A stretch of 64,000 bases of DNA. It comes from Clostridium beijerinckii. Its GTDB lineage: Bacteria; Bacillota; Clostridia; Clostridiales; Clostridiaceae. Each line of letters begins with the position of its first letter. Position 1 is the first letter of the stretch. The position numbers and the translations under genes are program-made. Positions 63,923-64,000 of the stretch are shown here, piece after piece. The DNA lies in assembly GCF_018223745.1 (NCBI RefSeq), contig NZ_CP073653.1, positions 4,452,001 through 4,516,000 on the forward strand, written 5' to 3'. The notes beneath the pieces were generated by a model, which saw only the letters and a program-made list of their open reading frames with translations, was not told the DNA's origin and did no database searches.

Positions 63923-64000
63923 ATGAAAAATTTTAAATTTCTAAATGTTACGCTTGTAATAGTTTTGATGACGACTATATTAACAGGCTGCGGTTCAAAG
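63923..64000 (+). CDS. N-terminus of a lipoprotein (partial, runs off the window)
   Basis: 26 codons to the window edge. MKNFKFLNVTLVIVLM is a signal sequence, and ILTGC is a lipobox with the lipid-modified Cys at 23. TGGAGGA precedes the ATG. Located 82 bases after an MCP, it is probably a substrate-binding protein, which would repeat the lipoprotein-MCP pairing seen at 50-52 kb; its domain lies outside the window. Confidence 0.7.
   Translation, partial: MKNFKFLNVTLVIVLMTTILTGCGSK

Noticed and set aside
1-64000. tRNA, rRNA, CRISPR, prophage or intact insertion sequences
   Set aside because: No cloverleaf-like GC-rich segment, spaced direct repeat array, transposase or phage gene was recognised anywhere in the window.

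Overview
The window is AT-rich DNA of a solventogenic or saccharolytic Clostridium of the C. beijerinckii / C. saccharoperbutylacetonicum kind. This is an inference from base composition, strong AGGAGG-type ribosome sites with frequent TTG and GTG starts, and gene content: ferredoxin-linked 2-oxoacid oxidoreductase, 2-hydroxyacyl-CoA dehydratase activases, many methyl-accepting chemotaxis proteins and a c-di-GMP riboswitch. No tRNA, rRNA, CRISPR array, prophage or intact insertion sequence is visible. Most genes lie on the minus strand.

Layout. 1-1.5 kb: the tail of a PLP enzyme and an NADH oxidase. 1.8-9.9 kb: a minus-strand chemosensory operon (cheY, cheA, cheW, a large MCP with a PAS domain, a hybrid kinase, a lone receiver) without adaptation enzymes. 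10.4-21.9 kb: a HAD phosphatase, a GH3 beta-glucosidase, a cell-wall amidase, an EamA transporter, a three-gene acyl-CoA dehydratase activase operon, an amino acid permease and a GT39-type membrane glycosyltransferase. 22.2-27 kb: a broken anti-sigma-type gene, a radical SAM enzyme, a two-gene operon (STAS-like protein and FabH-like protein) behind a c-di-GMP-I riboswitch with its own promoter and terminator, an aromatic-acid-exporter-like membrane protein, and the remnant of a diguanylate cyclase. This last block is the most unusual part of the window.

27-34.7 kb: a MocR regulator, a GH4 6-phospho-beta-glucosidase with a ChbG-type deacetylase, an uncharacterised overlapping pair (DUF6323/DUF6179-like), and an M29 aminopeptidase. 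35-41.4 kb: korAB, a cytidylate-kinase-like gene, a purine permease under a guanine riboswitch, and an AIM24 protein. 41.8-44.7 kb: a manganese module (mntR, divergent mntH, ytaF). 44.8-47.7 kb: an LDH-like dehydrogenase, a zinc-finger/LuxR/DUF2087 regulator, two tiny overlapping ORFs and an HTH fragment. 47.7-52 kb: ribokinase, an MCP and a sugar-binding lipoprotein, probably a sugar-sensing unit. 52.6-54.5 kb: a methyltransferase and a HIT protein around an 888-base gap. 54.8-61.8 kb: the hexuronate regulon (GPH symporter, uxaC, uxuB, uxuA, GntR repressor with two near-identical palindromic operators). 62-64 kb: another MCP and the start of a lipoprotein.

Shared themes are signal-controlled behaviour (three MCPs, one full Che core, a c-di-GMP switch) and sugar or sugar-acid catabolism (GH3, GH4, ribokinase, hexuronate genes), with several CcpA-type cre-like sites. 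All names come from reading motifs by eye. No database search was run.
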